Origin: Pseudomonas sp. LS1212
Lineage (GTDB): Bacteria > Pseudomonadota > Gammaproteobacteria > Pseudomonadales > Pseudomonadaceae
Length of the DNA: 64,000 nucleotides
Direction of reading: 5' to 3'
NCBI RefSeq assembly: GCF_024741815.1
Contig: NZ_CP102951.1
Span: forward strand, 5,222,001-5,286,000
Shown: positions 1 through 6,542 of the stretch, piece after piece
How the letters are laid out: each line of letters opens with the position of its first letter
Position numbering within the stretch: the stretch's first letter is position 1
Translations under genes and position numbers: made by a program
The notes under the pieces: model-generated
The model's database searches: none
What the model was told of the DNA's origin: nothing
Seen by the model: the letters and a program-made list of their open reading frames with translations, nothing else

Positions 1-238
1 GATAAATCCGCTTCACATTGACCGCGGGCTGCAACTTGGCTTCGCGTTCGCGGCGCAGTAAACCCCATACCCGTCGATAGCCATAGCTAGGCAGCTCGCT
101 GACCTGCTGCTGGATTTCGGCGATCAGATCAGCATCGTCCAGCGGTCTACTTCGCCGCACTCTGGGCGATGTGGATTGCTTGATTCGAACCGTTAATTGC
201 GAGCGCGCCACACCGAGACATTTACTGACCAGTTTCAC
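1..238 (-). CDS. IS3-family transposase OrfB, N-terminal part (truncated by window)
   Basis: A GTG at 236-238 overlaps the OrfA stop and opens a frame that stays open to the window edge (79 codons). It reads VKLVSKCLGVARSQL, later DDADLIAEIQQQVSELPSYGYRRVWGLLRRE, the HTH_21-type region preceding the DDE integrase core of IS2-group OrfB proteins. The catalytic core lies outside the window, so its integrity cannot be judged. Function: the catalytic half of the transposase. The upstream OrfA is broken. Confidence 0.75.
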   Translation of the reverse strand, partial: MKLVSKCLGVARSQLTVRIKQSTSPRVRRSRPLDDADLIAEIQQQVSELPSYGYRRVWGLLRREREAKLQPAVNVKRIY

Positions 239-619
239 TGGTCGTCCCCCGGCAACAAGGGTGAGTGCGCAATCCATTTTCGCGAGCGGGCGATCTCCAC
301 GGCCTCTTTGAGGATTTCCGCTTCCATCGTTTTCTTGCCCAGCATCCGTTGCAGTTCGCGGATCTGCTTGAGCGCATCGCTCAACTCGGACGCAGGCACC
401 ACCGCCTCGCCGGCACTGACCGCCGACAGGCTGCCATCCTGGTAAAGCTTGCGCCAGGAACAGTTGGTTGGCGTTGATGCCGTTGCGCCTGGCGACCACG
501 GACACGCTCTGGCCGGGCTCCAGGCTCTCGCGAACCATGGCCAGCTTTTGCTCGACGCTCCAGCGGCGACGCCGCTCCTGGCCGAGGATTTCCACATTCT
601 TATATTTGCTATAAGTCAT
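235..619 (-). pseudogene. IS3-family transposase OrfA, frameshifted
   Basis: The ATG at 617-619 opens a frame reading MTYSKYKNVEILGQ, then a helix-turn-helix region with RWSVEQKLAMVRESL and SVVARRNGINANQLF. Near 452-458 the frame shifts: the expected Leu-Trp-Arg-Lys after NQLF is reached only if two bases are restored. Downstream the usual OrfA continuation resumes in another frame (KLYQDGSLSAVSAGE, the leucine-zipper-like SELSDALKQIRELQRML) and stops at 235. OrfA normally binds the IS ends and, fused to OrfB by frameshifting, gives the transposase. The internal deletion makes this copy non-functional unless it is a sequencing error. Confidence 0.75.
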
Positions 620-710
620 AAACACAGTCGTTTGCCTAGTAGGCGACGGATGCTTCAAGGTCTTTGATGCGCTGGACAAGAAATTCTTGGTCGTCCATGT
701 GCCTCCCGCG

Positions 711-768
711 GCATCTAATGCCTGAATTAAGACGAGCCGCGAAGCGGCTTCGGCTTGAATTGTTAGGC
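711..768 (-). other. Integron attC recombination site (59-base element)
   Basis: Read on the minus strand this 58-bp stretch has the organisation of a short attC site: an R'' box GCCTAAC, an imperfect palindromic body AATTCAAGCC...GCCGCTTCGCGGC...CTTAATTCAGGC, and an R' box ATTAGATGC. The body resembles the attC of aadA-type cassettes, as I remember it. The first base of the R' core is A where the consensus is G (GTTRRRY), which may reduce IntI cleavage. The end of a cassette gene lies directly upstream on the minus strand and a ribosome-binding site plus ATG (699) directly downstream, as expected for consecutive cassettes. Confidence 0.8.
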
Positions 769-870
769 GGCGCCTTTGGAACCGCCATTGCCTGTTTGAC
801 GAGCATAGCTGACCGTGAGGATTTCCCACACGTAACCATCAGGCTCGTTCCAGTAGACTGTAGCCTCCTG
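763..870 (-). pseudogene. 3' end of a VOC-family (glyoxalase/bleomycin-resistance fold) cassette gene
   Basis: The minus-strand frame ending at a TAA (763-765), which is itself part of the attC R'' box, reads VYWNEPDGYVWEILTVSYAR near its end. This is the C-terminal metal-binding strand pattern of VOC-superfamily proteins (F/Y-x-D/E-PDG-x-x-WE). The frame loses recognisable similarity a few codons upstream of about 870 and no start with an RBS is visible. Only the 3' remnant of a cassette gene therefore remains next to its attC. The substrate cannot be deduced. Confidence 0.55.
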
Positions 871-973
871 GGCGGTTGGGTGGTGGTTCAAGACCCTTAA
901 TAGGCACAATAGACACTAAAATCGCTGTTCCACCCGCAAACCCGCTGTAAGCCGCGTATATATGCACCAAAGT

Positions 974-1024
974 AAGGGATTGTAAATCCCTTGGTCGCAG
1001 GTTCGAGTCCTGCTGGGCCCACCA
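974..1024 (+). pseudogene. 3' part of a tRNA gene (likely island attachment site)
   Basis: The sequence has an anticodon-arm-like hairpin (AGGGA, loop TTGTAAA, TCCCT), a five-base variable region, a perfect T-arm (GCAGG TTCGAGT CCTGC), and an acceptor half ending GGGCCCACCA with encoded CCA. No matching 5' acceptor GGGCCC or D-arm lies in the 80 bases upstream, so only the 3' portion is present. Read literally the loop gives GTA, yet the short variable region is class I rather than tRNA-Tyr, so I do not assign the isotype. A rho-independent terminator follows directly. This fits the distal end of an island integrated at a tRNA 3' end. Confidence 0.6.
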
Positions 1025-1029
1025 CCTTC

Positions 1030-1057
1030 AAAAAGCCGCGCATATGCGCGGCTTTTT
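1030..1057 (+). terminator. Rho-independent terminator after the tRNA fragment
   Basis: Perfect hairpin AAGCCGCGC-AT-GCGCGGCTT preceded by an A-run and followed by TTTTT. It sits six bases after the encoded CCA, as for a tRNA transcript. Confidence 0.85.
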
Positions 1058-1088
1058 GCGTTCTGGAAAGCCCTCATCATCTGGACAC

Positions 1089-1151
1089 TGAGCCGAATAG
1101 GTGAGTTAATCGGCTCATCTGGTGAGCCGATTAACTCACCTATTCGGCTCA
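1089..1151. promoter_or_regulatory. Large nested palindrome upstream of fic (candidate operator)
   Basis: Two perfect 29-nt arms (1089-1117 and 1123-1151) are separated by five bases. Each arm is itself an interrupted palindrome of the form GAGCCGA-N13-TCGGCTC, so four copies of the half-site GAGCCGA occur within 63 bp. The block ends 17 bp before the fic start codon, where an operator or a very stable 5' mRNA hairpin would control expression. It is not followed by a T-run, so it is not a simple terminator. Confidence 0.7.
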
Positions 1152-1168
1152 TTCCGATCTGGAGCCCC

Positions 1169-2326
1169 ATGAACGAACACCTGCACTGGATCTGGCAGCA
1201 GCCGGATTGGCCGCATTTCACCTGGCAGACACAAGCGCTCGCACCGCTGCTGCGTGCCTGCGCTCAAGCGCAAGGGCGCCTGCAGGGGATGGCCGGCGCC
1301 GTGGACAATGACTCCAGCGCCCAGAGTGAGCTGGATGCCCTGCTACAGAACATCGTCACCTCTTCGGCCATTGAAGGCGAGCGACTCAATGTCGGTTCGG
1401 TACGCTCCTCACTGGCGCTCCGCCTTGGCATAGCCACCGATCAAAAGGTCAGCCCACGCAGTGAAGGCCTGGCCGAACTGATGCTCGATGCAACGCAGCA
1501 GCATGAGCAGCCGCTCAGCCTGGAGCGCTTGCTGCACTGGCACGGCTTGCTGTTTCCGGAGGACAATAACCCGCTGGCTCCGCGTATCCGTGTTGCCGCC
1601 TTGCGTGGCGATGAACCGATGCAGGTAGTCTCCGGGAGACTGGACCGGCCCAGGGTGCATTTCGAGGCACCACCTCGCGAGGGGCTCGAGCAGCAAATGC
1701 AGGCTTTTATTCAGTGGTTCAATCACAGCCGCAATGATGCTGGCCTTGATCCATTGCTGCGGGCAGGAGTCGCGCACTTCTGGTTCGTCACGCTGCACCC
1801 TTTCGAAGACGGTAACGGCCGCCTGACTCGTGCGCTGACAGACCTGGCCCTGGCCCAGGGCGAGCACCAGACCATTCGTTTCTACGCCATGAGCGCCAGC
1901 ATTCTTGAAGACCGGGCGGGTTATTACCGGATCCTTGAAAACAGCCAAAAAGCTGAACTGGATATCACTGCGTGGTTGCAGTGGTTCCTGCAGACCTTGT
2001 TGTCCAGCCTGGAGATGGCGTTGGCCCGTATCGACCGCGTACTGAACAAGGCGCGATTCTGGCAATTGCATCGAGAACAAGAGTTGTCGGTGGAACAATT
2101 GAAAGTGCTCAATCGTTTGCTCGATGGTGGCGACAACGGCTTCGCCGACGGCATCAGTGCCGCCCAGTACCAAGCCGTCGCGAAAGTCAGCAAGGCCACC
2201 GCCACTCGCCACTTGGCGGACCTGTTGGAAAAACACTGCCTCTACCGCTTACCCGGTGCGGGACGGAGCACCCGCTATCAGATCAACTGGCCAGCGCCTG
2301 CGCAGCCGCTCCCTTCTCACGAGTGA
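1169..2326 (+). CDS. Fic-domain protein (DUF4172-type, AMPylator-like)
   Basis: 385 aa. Fic enzymes transfer AMP or another nucleotide moiety from a nucleotide to protein hydroxyls. The catalytic motif HPFEDGNGR is intact at residues 210-218. An (S/T)xxxE(G/N) inhibitory-helix motif, SSAIEGE (S65-E69-G70), lies N-terminal to the core, the arrangement of class II auto-inhibited Fic proteins. The first 60-70 residues look like the N-terminal region called DUF4172, and the C-terminal 80 residues look like a winged-helix DNA-binding region (SAAQYQAVAKVSKATATRHLADLLEK). The start ATG has GGAG five bases upstream. The nested palindrome just upstream could be the site for its own winged helix (inference). 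The target is unknown. Confidence 0.88.
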   Translation: MNEHLHWIWQQPDWPHFTWQTQALAPLLRACAQAQGRLQGMAGAVDNDSSAQSELDALLQNIVTSSAIEGERLNVGSVRSSLALRLGIATDQKVSPRSEGLAELMLDATQQHEQPLSLERLLHWHGLLFPEDNNPLAPRIRVAALRGDEPMQVVSGRLDRPRVHFEAPPREGLEQQMQAFIQWFNHSRNDAGLDPLLRAGVAHFWFVTLHPFEDGNGRLTRALTDLALAQGEHQTIRFYAMSASILEDRAGYYRILENSQKAELDITAWLQWFLQTLLSSLEMALARIDRVLNKARFWQLHREQELSVEQLKVLNRLLDGGDNGFADGISAAQYQAVAKVSKATATRHLADLLEKHCLYRLPGAGRSTRYQINWPAPAQPLPSHE

Positions 2327-2332
2327 CCTTCA

Positions 2333-2794
2333 ATGCCCGAGACACGCCTTACCGCCCTTGACGAAATCGATCGCCAGCTCATTGCCGCTCTGCAAATCAA
2401 CGCCCGCGAGAGCGTGGCCATGCTCGCGCGGCAGCTGGGCATTGCCCGCACCACAGTCACCTCGCGCCTGGCGCGGTTGGAGAAAGCCAAAGTCATCACC
2501 GGCTATGGCGTGCGGCTGGGCCAGCGCGTGGTGGATGGCGGGTTGCAGGCTTATGTCGGCATCACCGTGCAGCCGCGTTCGGGCAAGGAAGTGCTGCGCC
2601 GGTTGAGCGCCATGGCGCAGGTGCAGCAACTGTGTGCGGTGAGTGGCGAGTTCGATTACGTAGCGTGGTTGCGCACCGATTCGCCGGAGCAGCTGGATCA
2701 GTTGCTGGATCAGATTGGCAGTGTCGATGGGGTGGAGAAGACCACCACCTCGATCATTCTCAGCAGCAAGATCGACCGCGGCCAGCCGGTTTAA
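2333..2794 (+). CDS. Lrp/AsnC-family transcriptional regulator
   Basis: 153 aa, the usual Lrp/AsnC length. The N-terminal winged helix-turn-helix (about residues 8-55, LDEIDRQLIAAL, then ARTTVTSRLARLEKAKVITGY) is followed by the RAM ligand-binding/oligomerisation domain (about 65-145). It begins six bases after fic, so the two may be co-transcribed, although they look functionally unrelated. In P. putida-type genomes, as I recall, an AsnC-type regulator sits beside davBA. It is therefore a candidate regulator of the lysine genes 1.2 kb downstream, but the sequence does not prove this. Confidence 0.9.
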   Translation: MPETRLTALDEIDRQLIAALQINARESVAMLARQLGIARTTVTSRLARLEKAKVITGYGVRLGQRVVDGGLQAYVGITVQPRSGKEVLRRLSAMAQVQQLCAVSGEFDYVAWLRTDSPEQLDQLLDQIGSVDGVEKTTTSIILSSKIDRGQPV

Positions 2795-2806
2795 CTCCCC
2801 CTCACC

Positions 2807-2833
2807 CTCGCTCCCACTCTGCGTGGGAACGAG
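2807..2833. repeat. Short REP-like hairpin
   Basis: Imperfect palindrome CTCGCTCCCAC-TCTGC-GTGGGAACGAG directly after the Lrp-type gene. It matches the common Pseudomonas intergenic hairpin theme 'ttcccacgc-tct-gcgtgggaa'. It has no T-run. Confidence 0.6.
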
Positions 2834-2940
2834 AGTGTGTTGTTTTTATCGATACTTTCAGAAACCAAAGCACAATGGAGAGATTGAGGTCCTGTGGATA
2901 AGCTCGCCGATTGAGACCTAAATCGCCGCGAGGACGCATT

Positions 2941-3132
2941 ATGGAACGGGACATTTATTCTGAATTGGTCGAAGGCCTGGCAGCACTGGCTGACGAGCGC
3001 GAAAGCAGGAGTACTTTGCGTACACACAAAGATCCACTCAACGATCTGCCTGGTGTGACATCCAGAGCAACGCCGAATCCAGTCCAACGTTCAAGCAATG
3101 GCACCGATTCGACTGACGCAAATATCCCTTGA
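2941..3132 (+). pseudogene. Truncated HTH antitoxin gene (HigA/NadS-like N-terminus only)
   Basis: The frame starts at an ATG with AGGA seven bases upstream and reads MERDIYSELVEGLAALADER...STLRTH. This is the N-terminal signature of a family of Xre-type antitoxins whose next segment should be an HTH with a motif like TLxNWEQGR. Here similarity ends after about 40 residues and the remaining 23 codons (PVQRSSNGTDSTDANIP) look unrelated. The DNA-binding domain is missing and no partner toxin gene is recognisable on either side. I take it as a degraded toxin-antitoxin relic; the short ORF may still be translated. Confidence 0.6.
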
Positions 3133-3139
3133 AATGACT

Positions 3140-3184
3140 CTCCCCCCTCATTCCCACGCTCCCGCGGGGGGAATGAGGGGGGAG
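3140..3184. repeat. 16-bp inverted repeat, C/G-rich hairpin
   Basis: The arms CTCCCCCCTCATTCCC and GGGAATGAGGGGGGAG pair perfectly around a 13-nt loop. It lies between the antitoxin relic and the end of the DUF6124 gene, where it may help end transcription from both sides. There is no T-run. Confidence 0.65.
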
Positions 3185-3190
3185 GTGGTG

Positions 3191-3484
3191 CTAGGCCTTT
3201 ACGCTATCTAGCAAAGCTTCGATCAGCGCCCGCGCCGACTCCACGCTTTGAATGATCGTCAATGCCAGGGCCTTGTCGTTGAGCTCGAGGTGCTCGGCGG
3301 TATCCCAACCGGTAGCTTCTGCGCAGTTGAGCAGCATTACCACGTGCTCTAAAGCGTCTTCGACGGGGATGCCTTCGCGGACGGTGAAGAAGGGGCGGTT
3401 GGTGCTATCCAGCGGGCCGAAGGCTTTTTCGGCGGTGTGGGTGATGGTGCGGTCTTGGGGTGGATCGGGGGTGATCTTTAACAT
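3191..3484 (-). CDS. DUF6124 (formerly DUF3077) family small protein
   Basis: 97 aa. The sequence has the pattern of a small Pseudomonas family of unknown function: a proline-rich N-terminus (LKITPDPP), then FTVREGIPVEDALEHVVMLLNCAEATG and a C-terminal helix ending SVESARALIEALLDSV. No signal peptide, transmembrane segment or catalytic motif is visible. The start ATG has AAGGAG seven bases upstream, and that Shine-Dalgarno sequence lies inside a hairpin (leader entry). It is a single-gene unit on the minus strand, divergent from davBA. Confidence 0.8.
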   Translation of the reverse strand: MLKITPDPPQDRTITHTAEKAFGPLDSTNRPFFTVREGIPVEDALEHVVMLLNCAEATGWDTAEHLELNDKALALTIIQSVESARALIEALLDSVKA

Positions 3485-3712
3485 GGTGAAGCTCCTTGAT
3501 TGGCGGAGCTGCCACCTCCCGCTGTCAAACAGGAATGGGTGGCAACTGTACGCGGGTTGACAGACCGGGAATCAAGGGACCCGGCGCACACGAGTGTGCC
3601 CCACGCACAGCTGCCATAAAACGAAACGGCAGACACAAAAAAAGCGTCTGCTGATCGGATACGGACGCTTGTGCGCCTTGATTTGATACGGTCTGTCAAA
3701 ACCGGTCGCTGA
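3485..3712 (-). promoter_or_regulatory. Structured leader of the DUF6124 gene with sequestered RBS
   Basis: On the minus strand the leader shows several nested pairings. There is a long-range stem: TTGACAGACCG (about 3699-3689) against CGGTCTGTCAA (about 3567-3557). Inside it lies a hairpin AAGCGTC...GACGCTT followed by seven T (about 3668-3640), resembling an attenuator. A GCCACC/GGTGGC stem follows (3543-3538 with 3516-3511). Last is AGCTCC-N9-GGAGCT (3510-3505 with 3495-3490), whose 3' arm is the Shine-Dalgarno sequence. An alternative GGAG/CTCC pairing one step upstream would free the RBS. A minus-strand ORF through the leader stops overlapping the DUF6124 start codon, so translational coupling is possible. 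The remaining upstream DNA to 3978 shows only one REP hairpin. Confidence 0.5.
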
Positions 3713-3785
3713 ATTGGCAGCGACATTGGAAGGGTACCGGCATGATTCGGTTGGTGCAACCGCAGCAGGCGAGCGCTACGCACTC

Positions 3786-3807
3786 GATCGCGGGCAAGCC
3801 CGCGATG
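3786..3807. repeat. Single REP hairpin
   Basis: ATCGCGGGCAAGCCCGCGAT, a perfect palindrome of the Pseudomonas REP core. It stands alone in the intergenic region upstream of davB; no second inverted copy makes it a REPIN. Confidence 0.7.
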
Positions 3808-3978
3808 AGGCCGGAACAATACTACACTCTGACAACAAACCTCGTCACATCGAACAAAAAAACATCGATATGACGACACTCTGCGTCTTATTTACGTGCG
3901 ACCTCCTCCCTAAAATGGCAACCACACTTTTCCTATACTCAGGCGTAGCCCCCGCGCTTCAGCCCAGCAAGGTCAGCC

Positions 3979-5661
3979 ATGAACAAGAAGAATCGCCACC
4001 CCGTAGACGGCAAGAAACCTATCACCATTTTCGGCCCGGACTTTCCCTTCGCCTTTGACGACTGGATCGAGCATCCGGCTGGCTTGGGTGTAATCCCGGC
4101 TGAAAATCATGGTGCCGAAGTGGCGATTGTCGGTGCAGGTATCGCCGGCCTGGTGGCGGCCTACGAGCTGATGAAGCTGGGTCTCAAGCCAGTGGTCTAC
4201 GAGGCCTCGAAGATGGGCGGCCGGCTGCGTTCGCAAGCGTTCAACGGCGCCGAAGGCATCATCGCCGAGCTGGGCGGGATGCGCTTCCCAGTATCCTCCA
4301 CGGCCTTCTACCACTACGTAGACAAACTGGGCCTGGAAACCAAGCCGTTCCCCAACCCGCTGACCGTTGCCTCTGGCAGTACCGTCATCGACCTGGAAGG
4401 CCAGACTTACTACGCGCAAAAACTGGCCGACTTGCCCAAGCTGTTCCAGGAAGTCGCCGATGCCTGGGCCGACGCCCTTGAAGACGGCGCCCAGTTCAAA
4501 GATATCCAGCAGGCGATCCGCGACCGTGACGTGCCGCGCCTCAAAGAGCTGTGGAACACCCTGGTACCGCTGTGGGACGACCGCACCTTCTACGATTTCG
4601 TCGCCACCTCCAAGGCCTTCGCCAAGCTCTCCTTCCACCATCGCGAAGTGTTCGGCCAGGTCGGTTTCGGCACTGGCGGCTGGGATTCGGACTTCCCCAA
4701 CTCGATGCTGGAAATCTTCCGAGTGGTGATGACCAACTGCGACGACCATCAACATCTGGTCGTCGGCGGCGTCGAACAGGTGCCGCTGGGCATCTGGCGC
4801 CACGTACCCGAGCGTTGCGCGCACTGGCCCGAAGGTACCAGCCTGTCCTCCTTGCACAACGGTGCACCGCGTGCCGGCGTCAAACGCATCGCCCGCGCTG
4901 CAGACGGCCGGTTCGCAGTGACCGACAATTGGGGCGACACCCGTCACTACGCCGCGGTGCTGACCACCTGCCAGAGCTGGCTGCTGACCACCCAGATCGA
5001 GTGCGAGGAATCCTTGTTCTCGCAGAAGATGTGGATGGCCCTGGACCGCACCCGCTACATGCAGTCGTCGAAAACTTTCGTCATGGTCGACCGTCCGTTC
5101 TGGAAGGACAAGGACCCGCAAACCGGTCGCGACCTGATGAGCATGACCCTGACCGATCGCCTGACCCGTGGCACCTACCTGTTCGACAACGGCGACGACA
5201 AGCCGGGCGTGATCTGCCTGTCGTACTCGTGGATGAGCGATGCGCTGAAAATGCTGCCGCAACCGGTCGAGAAGCGCGTCAAGCTGGCCCTCGATGCCCT
5301 GAAGAAGATTTACCCGAACGTGGACATCGCCAGCCGCATCATCGGCGACCCGATCACCGTGTCCTGGGAAGCCGACCCGCACTTCCTCGGTGCCTTCAAG
5401 GGCGCATTGCCTGGCCACTACCGCTACAACCAGCGCATGTATGCGCACTTCGTGCAAAAGGACATGCCCGCCGAACAGCGCGGCATCTTCATCGCCGGCG
5501 ACGATGTGTCATGGACGCCGGCATGGGTCGAAGGCGCAGTACAAACGTCGCTCAACGCTGTGTGGGGTATCATGAATCACTTCGGCGGCCACTCTCACGC
5601 TGAGAACCCTGGCCCTGGCGATGTGTTCGATGAGCTCGGCCCCATTGCCCTGGCGGACTGA
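3979..5661 (+). CDS. davB: L-lysine 2-monooxygenase (flavin amine oxidase family)
   Basis: 560 aa. The flavoenzyme oxidatively decarboxylates L-lysine to 5-aminopentanamide, the first step of the aminovalerate route. The dinucleotide-binding GxGxxG is at residues 48-61 (VAIVGAGIAGLVAAYEL) and the GG-R motif (MGGRLRS) at 79-85. The C-terminal FAD-contact segment GIFIAGDDVSWTPAWVEGAVQT is typical of the amine oxidase family. Length and composition match lysine/tryptophan 2-monooxygenases. The gene directly downstream encodes the matching amidase, which favours lysine over tryptophan as substrate. A single RBS (AAGG) precedes the ATG. Confidence 0.9.
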   Translation: MNKKNRHPVDGKKPITIFGPDFPFAFDDWIEHPAGLGVIPAENHGAEVAIVGAGIAGLVAAYELMKLGLKPVVYEASKMGGRLRSQAFNGAEGIIAELGGMRFPVSSTAFYHYVDKLGLETKPFPNPLTVASGSTVIDLEGQTYYAQKLADLPKLFQEVADAWADALEDGAQFKDIQQAIRDRDVPRLKELWNTLVPLWDDRTFYDFVATSKAFAKLSFHHREVFGQVGFGTGGWDSDFPNSMLEIFRVVMTNCDDHQHLVVGGVEQVPLGIWRHVPERCAHWPEGTSLSSLHNGAPRAGVKRIARAADGRFAVTDNWGDTRHYAAVLTTCQSWLLTTQIECEESLFSQKMWMALDRTRYMQSSKTFVMVDRPFWKDKDPQTGRDLMSMTLTDRLTRGTYLFDNGDDKPGVICLSYSWMSDALKMLPQPVEKRVKLALDALKKIYPNVDIASRIIGDPITVSWEADPHFLGAFKGALPGHYRYNQRMYAHFVQKDMPAEQRGIFIAGDDVSWTPAWVEGAVQTSLNAVWGIMNHFGGHSHAENPGPGDVFDELGPIALAD

Positions 5662-5674
5662 CAGGAGAATCGCA

Positions 5675-6475
5675 ATGCGCATTGCCCTGTTCCAATGTGC
5701 CTCTCAACCGCTGGATGTGCGCGGCAACCTCGACCGACTGCGCACACAAGCGCATGAGGCGGAGCTCGATGGTGTCCAATTGCTGGTATGCCCGGAGATG
5801 TTCCTGACCGGCTACAACATTGGTACCGATGCTGTGACACAGCTGGCCGAGGCCGTCGACGGCCCCTCGGCCATGGAAGTGGTCGAGATCGCGCAAAAAT
5901 GCAAGCTGGCTATTGTCTATGGCTATCCCGAGCGCAGCGAAGACGGGCAGATCTACAACGCCGTGCAGTTGATCGACGCCCAAGGCAAGAGCCGGTGCAA
6001 CTATCGCAAGACGCACCTGTTCGGTCGTCTGGACCATTCCATGTTCGTGCCAGGCCCCGGACATTTTCCGGTGGTGGAATTGAACGGCTGGCAAGTCGGC
6101 ATGCTGATCTGCTACGACCTGGAGTTCCCGGAAAACGCCCGGCGCCTGGCCCTGGCCGGTGCCGAGCTGATTGTGGTGCCGACCGCCAACATGGTCCCCT
6201 ACGACTTCATTGCCCAGGTAACCGTGCGCGCTCGCGCCTATGAGAACCAGTGCTATGTGGCGTATGCCAACTACTGCTCGAATGAAGACTTCATTCACTA
6301 TTGCGGGCAGAGCAGTATCGTGGCGCCCGATGGTAGCGTGCATGCCCTCGCCGAACTCGACGAGGAGCGAATAGCCACGACCCTCGACCGCCAGCTGATG
6401 GTCGACACCCGGGCCGATAACTATTACCTGCAAAACCGCCGCCCTGAGTTGTACGGTGACCTGAGCAAAGTCTGA
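5675..6475 (+). CDS. davA: 5-aminopentanamidase (delta-aminovaleramidase), nitrilase superfamily
   Basis: 266 aa from the ATG at 5675, preceded by AGGAG. It hydrolyses 5-aminopentanamide to 5-aminovalerate and ammonia in the cytoplasm. The nitrilase catalytic triad is visible: E41 (PEMFLTGYN), K112 (YRKTHLFG) and C146 (GMLICYDLEFPE). It begins 13 bases after davB and is surely co-transcribed; the pair converts lysine to 5-aminovalerate. Genes for the later steps (davT, davD) are not in this window. A longer upstream in-frame start would overlap davB and lacks an RBS. Confidence 0.92.
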   Translation: MRIALFQCASQPLDVRGNLDRLRTQAHEAELDGVQLLVCPEMFLTGYNIGTDAVTQLAEAVDGPSAMEVVEIAQKCKLAIVYGYPERSEDGQIYNAVQLIDAQGKSRCNYRKTHLFGRLDHSMFVPGPGHFPVVELNGWQVGMLICYDLEFPENARRLALAGAELIVVPTANMVPYDFIAQVTVRARAYENQCYVAYANYCSNEDFIHYCGQSSIVAPDGSVHALAELDEERIATTLDRQLMVDTRADNYYLQNRRPELYGDLSKV

Positions 6476-6542
6476 AGCCTGGACCGGCTTTATCCGCTAG
6501 CATGACGGCTTGATTCCCATTGAGATGGGCTTGAAAGCCGTC

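Larger units (their letters stand above)
1..640 (-). mobile_element. Decayed IS3-family (IS2-like) insertion sequence, cut by window edge
   Basis: Two consecutive transposase frames on the minus strand, orfA (about 619 to 235) then orfB (238 to beyond position 1), overlap by a few bases around a GTG, the arrangement used for programmed frameshifting in IS3-family elements. orfA carries the HTH start typical of this group and orfB the conserved run beginning VKLVSKCLGVARSQL. I could not find a clear terminal inverted repeat between 620 and 710, so the right boundary is approximate. The orfA frame is broken (separate entry), so the copy is probably inactive. Confidence 0.75.

Noticed and set aside
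916..1221. Minus-strand ORF of 101 codons containing GGGPSRTRTCDQGIYNPLL
   Set aside because: It is the antisense translation of the tRNA fragment, terminator and palindrome, a known type of false ORF.
3973..5457. 494-codon ORF antisense to davB
   Set aside because: Low-complexity His/Val/Gly/Asp composition typical of the complement of a G+C-rich gene; davB itself is convincing. The same reasoning removes the long frames opposite pqqF, glcB, soxA, bioF/bioB, the acyl-CoA dehydrogenases and foxA-like genes.
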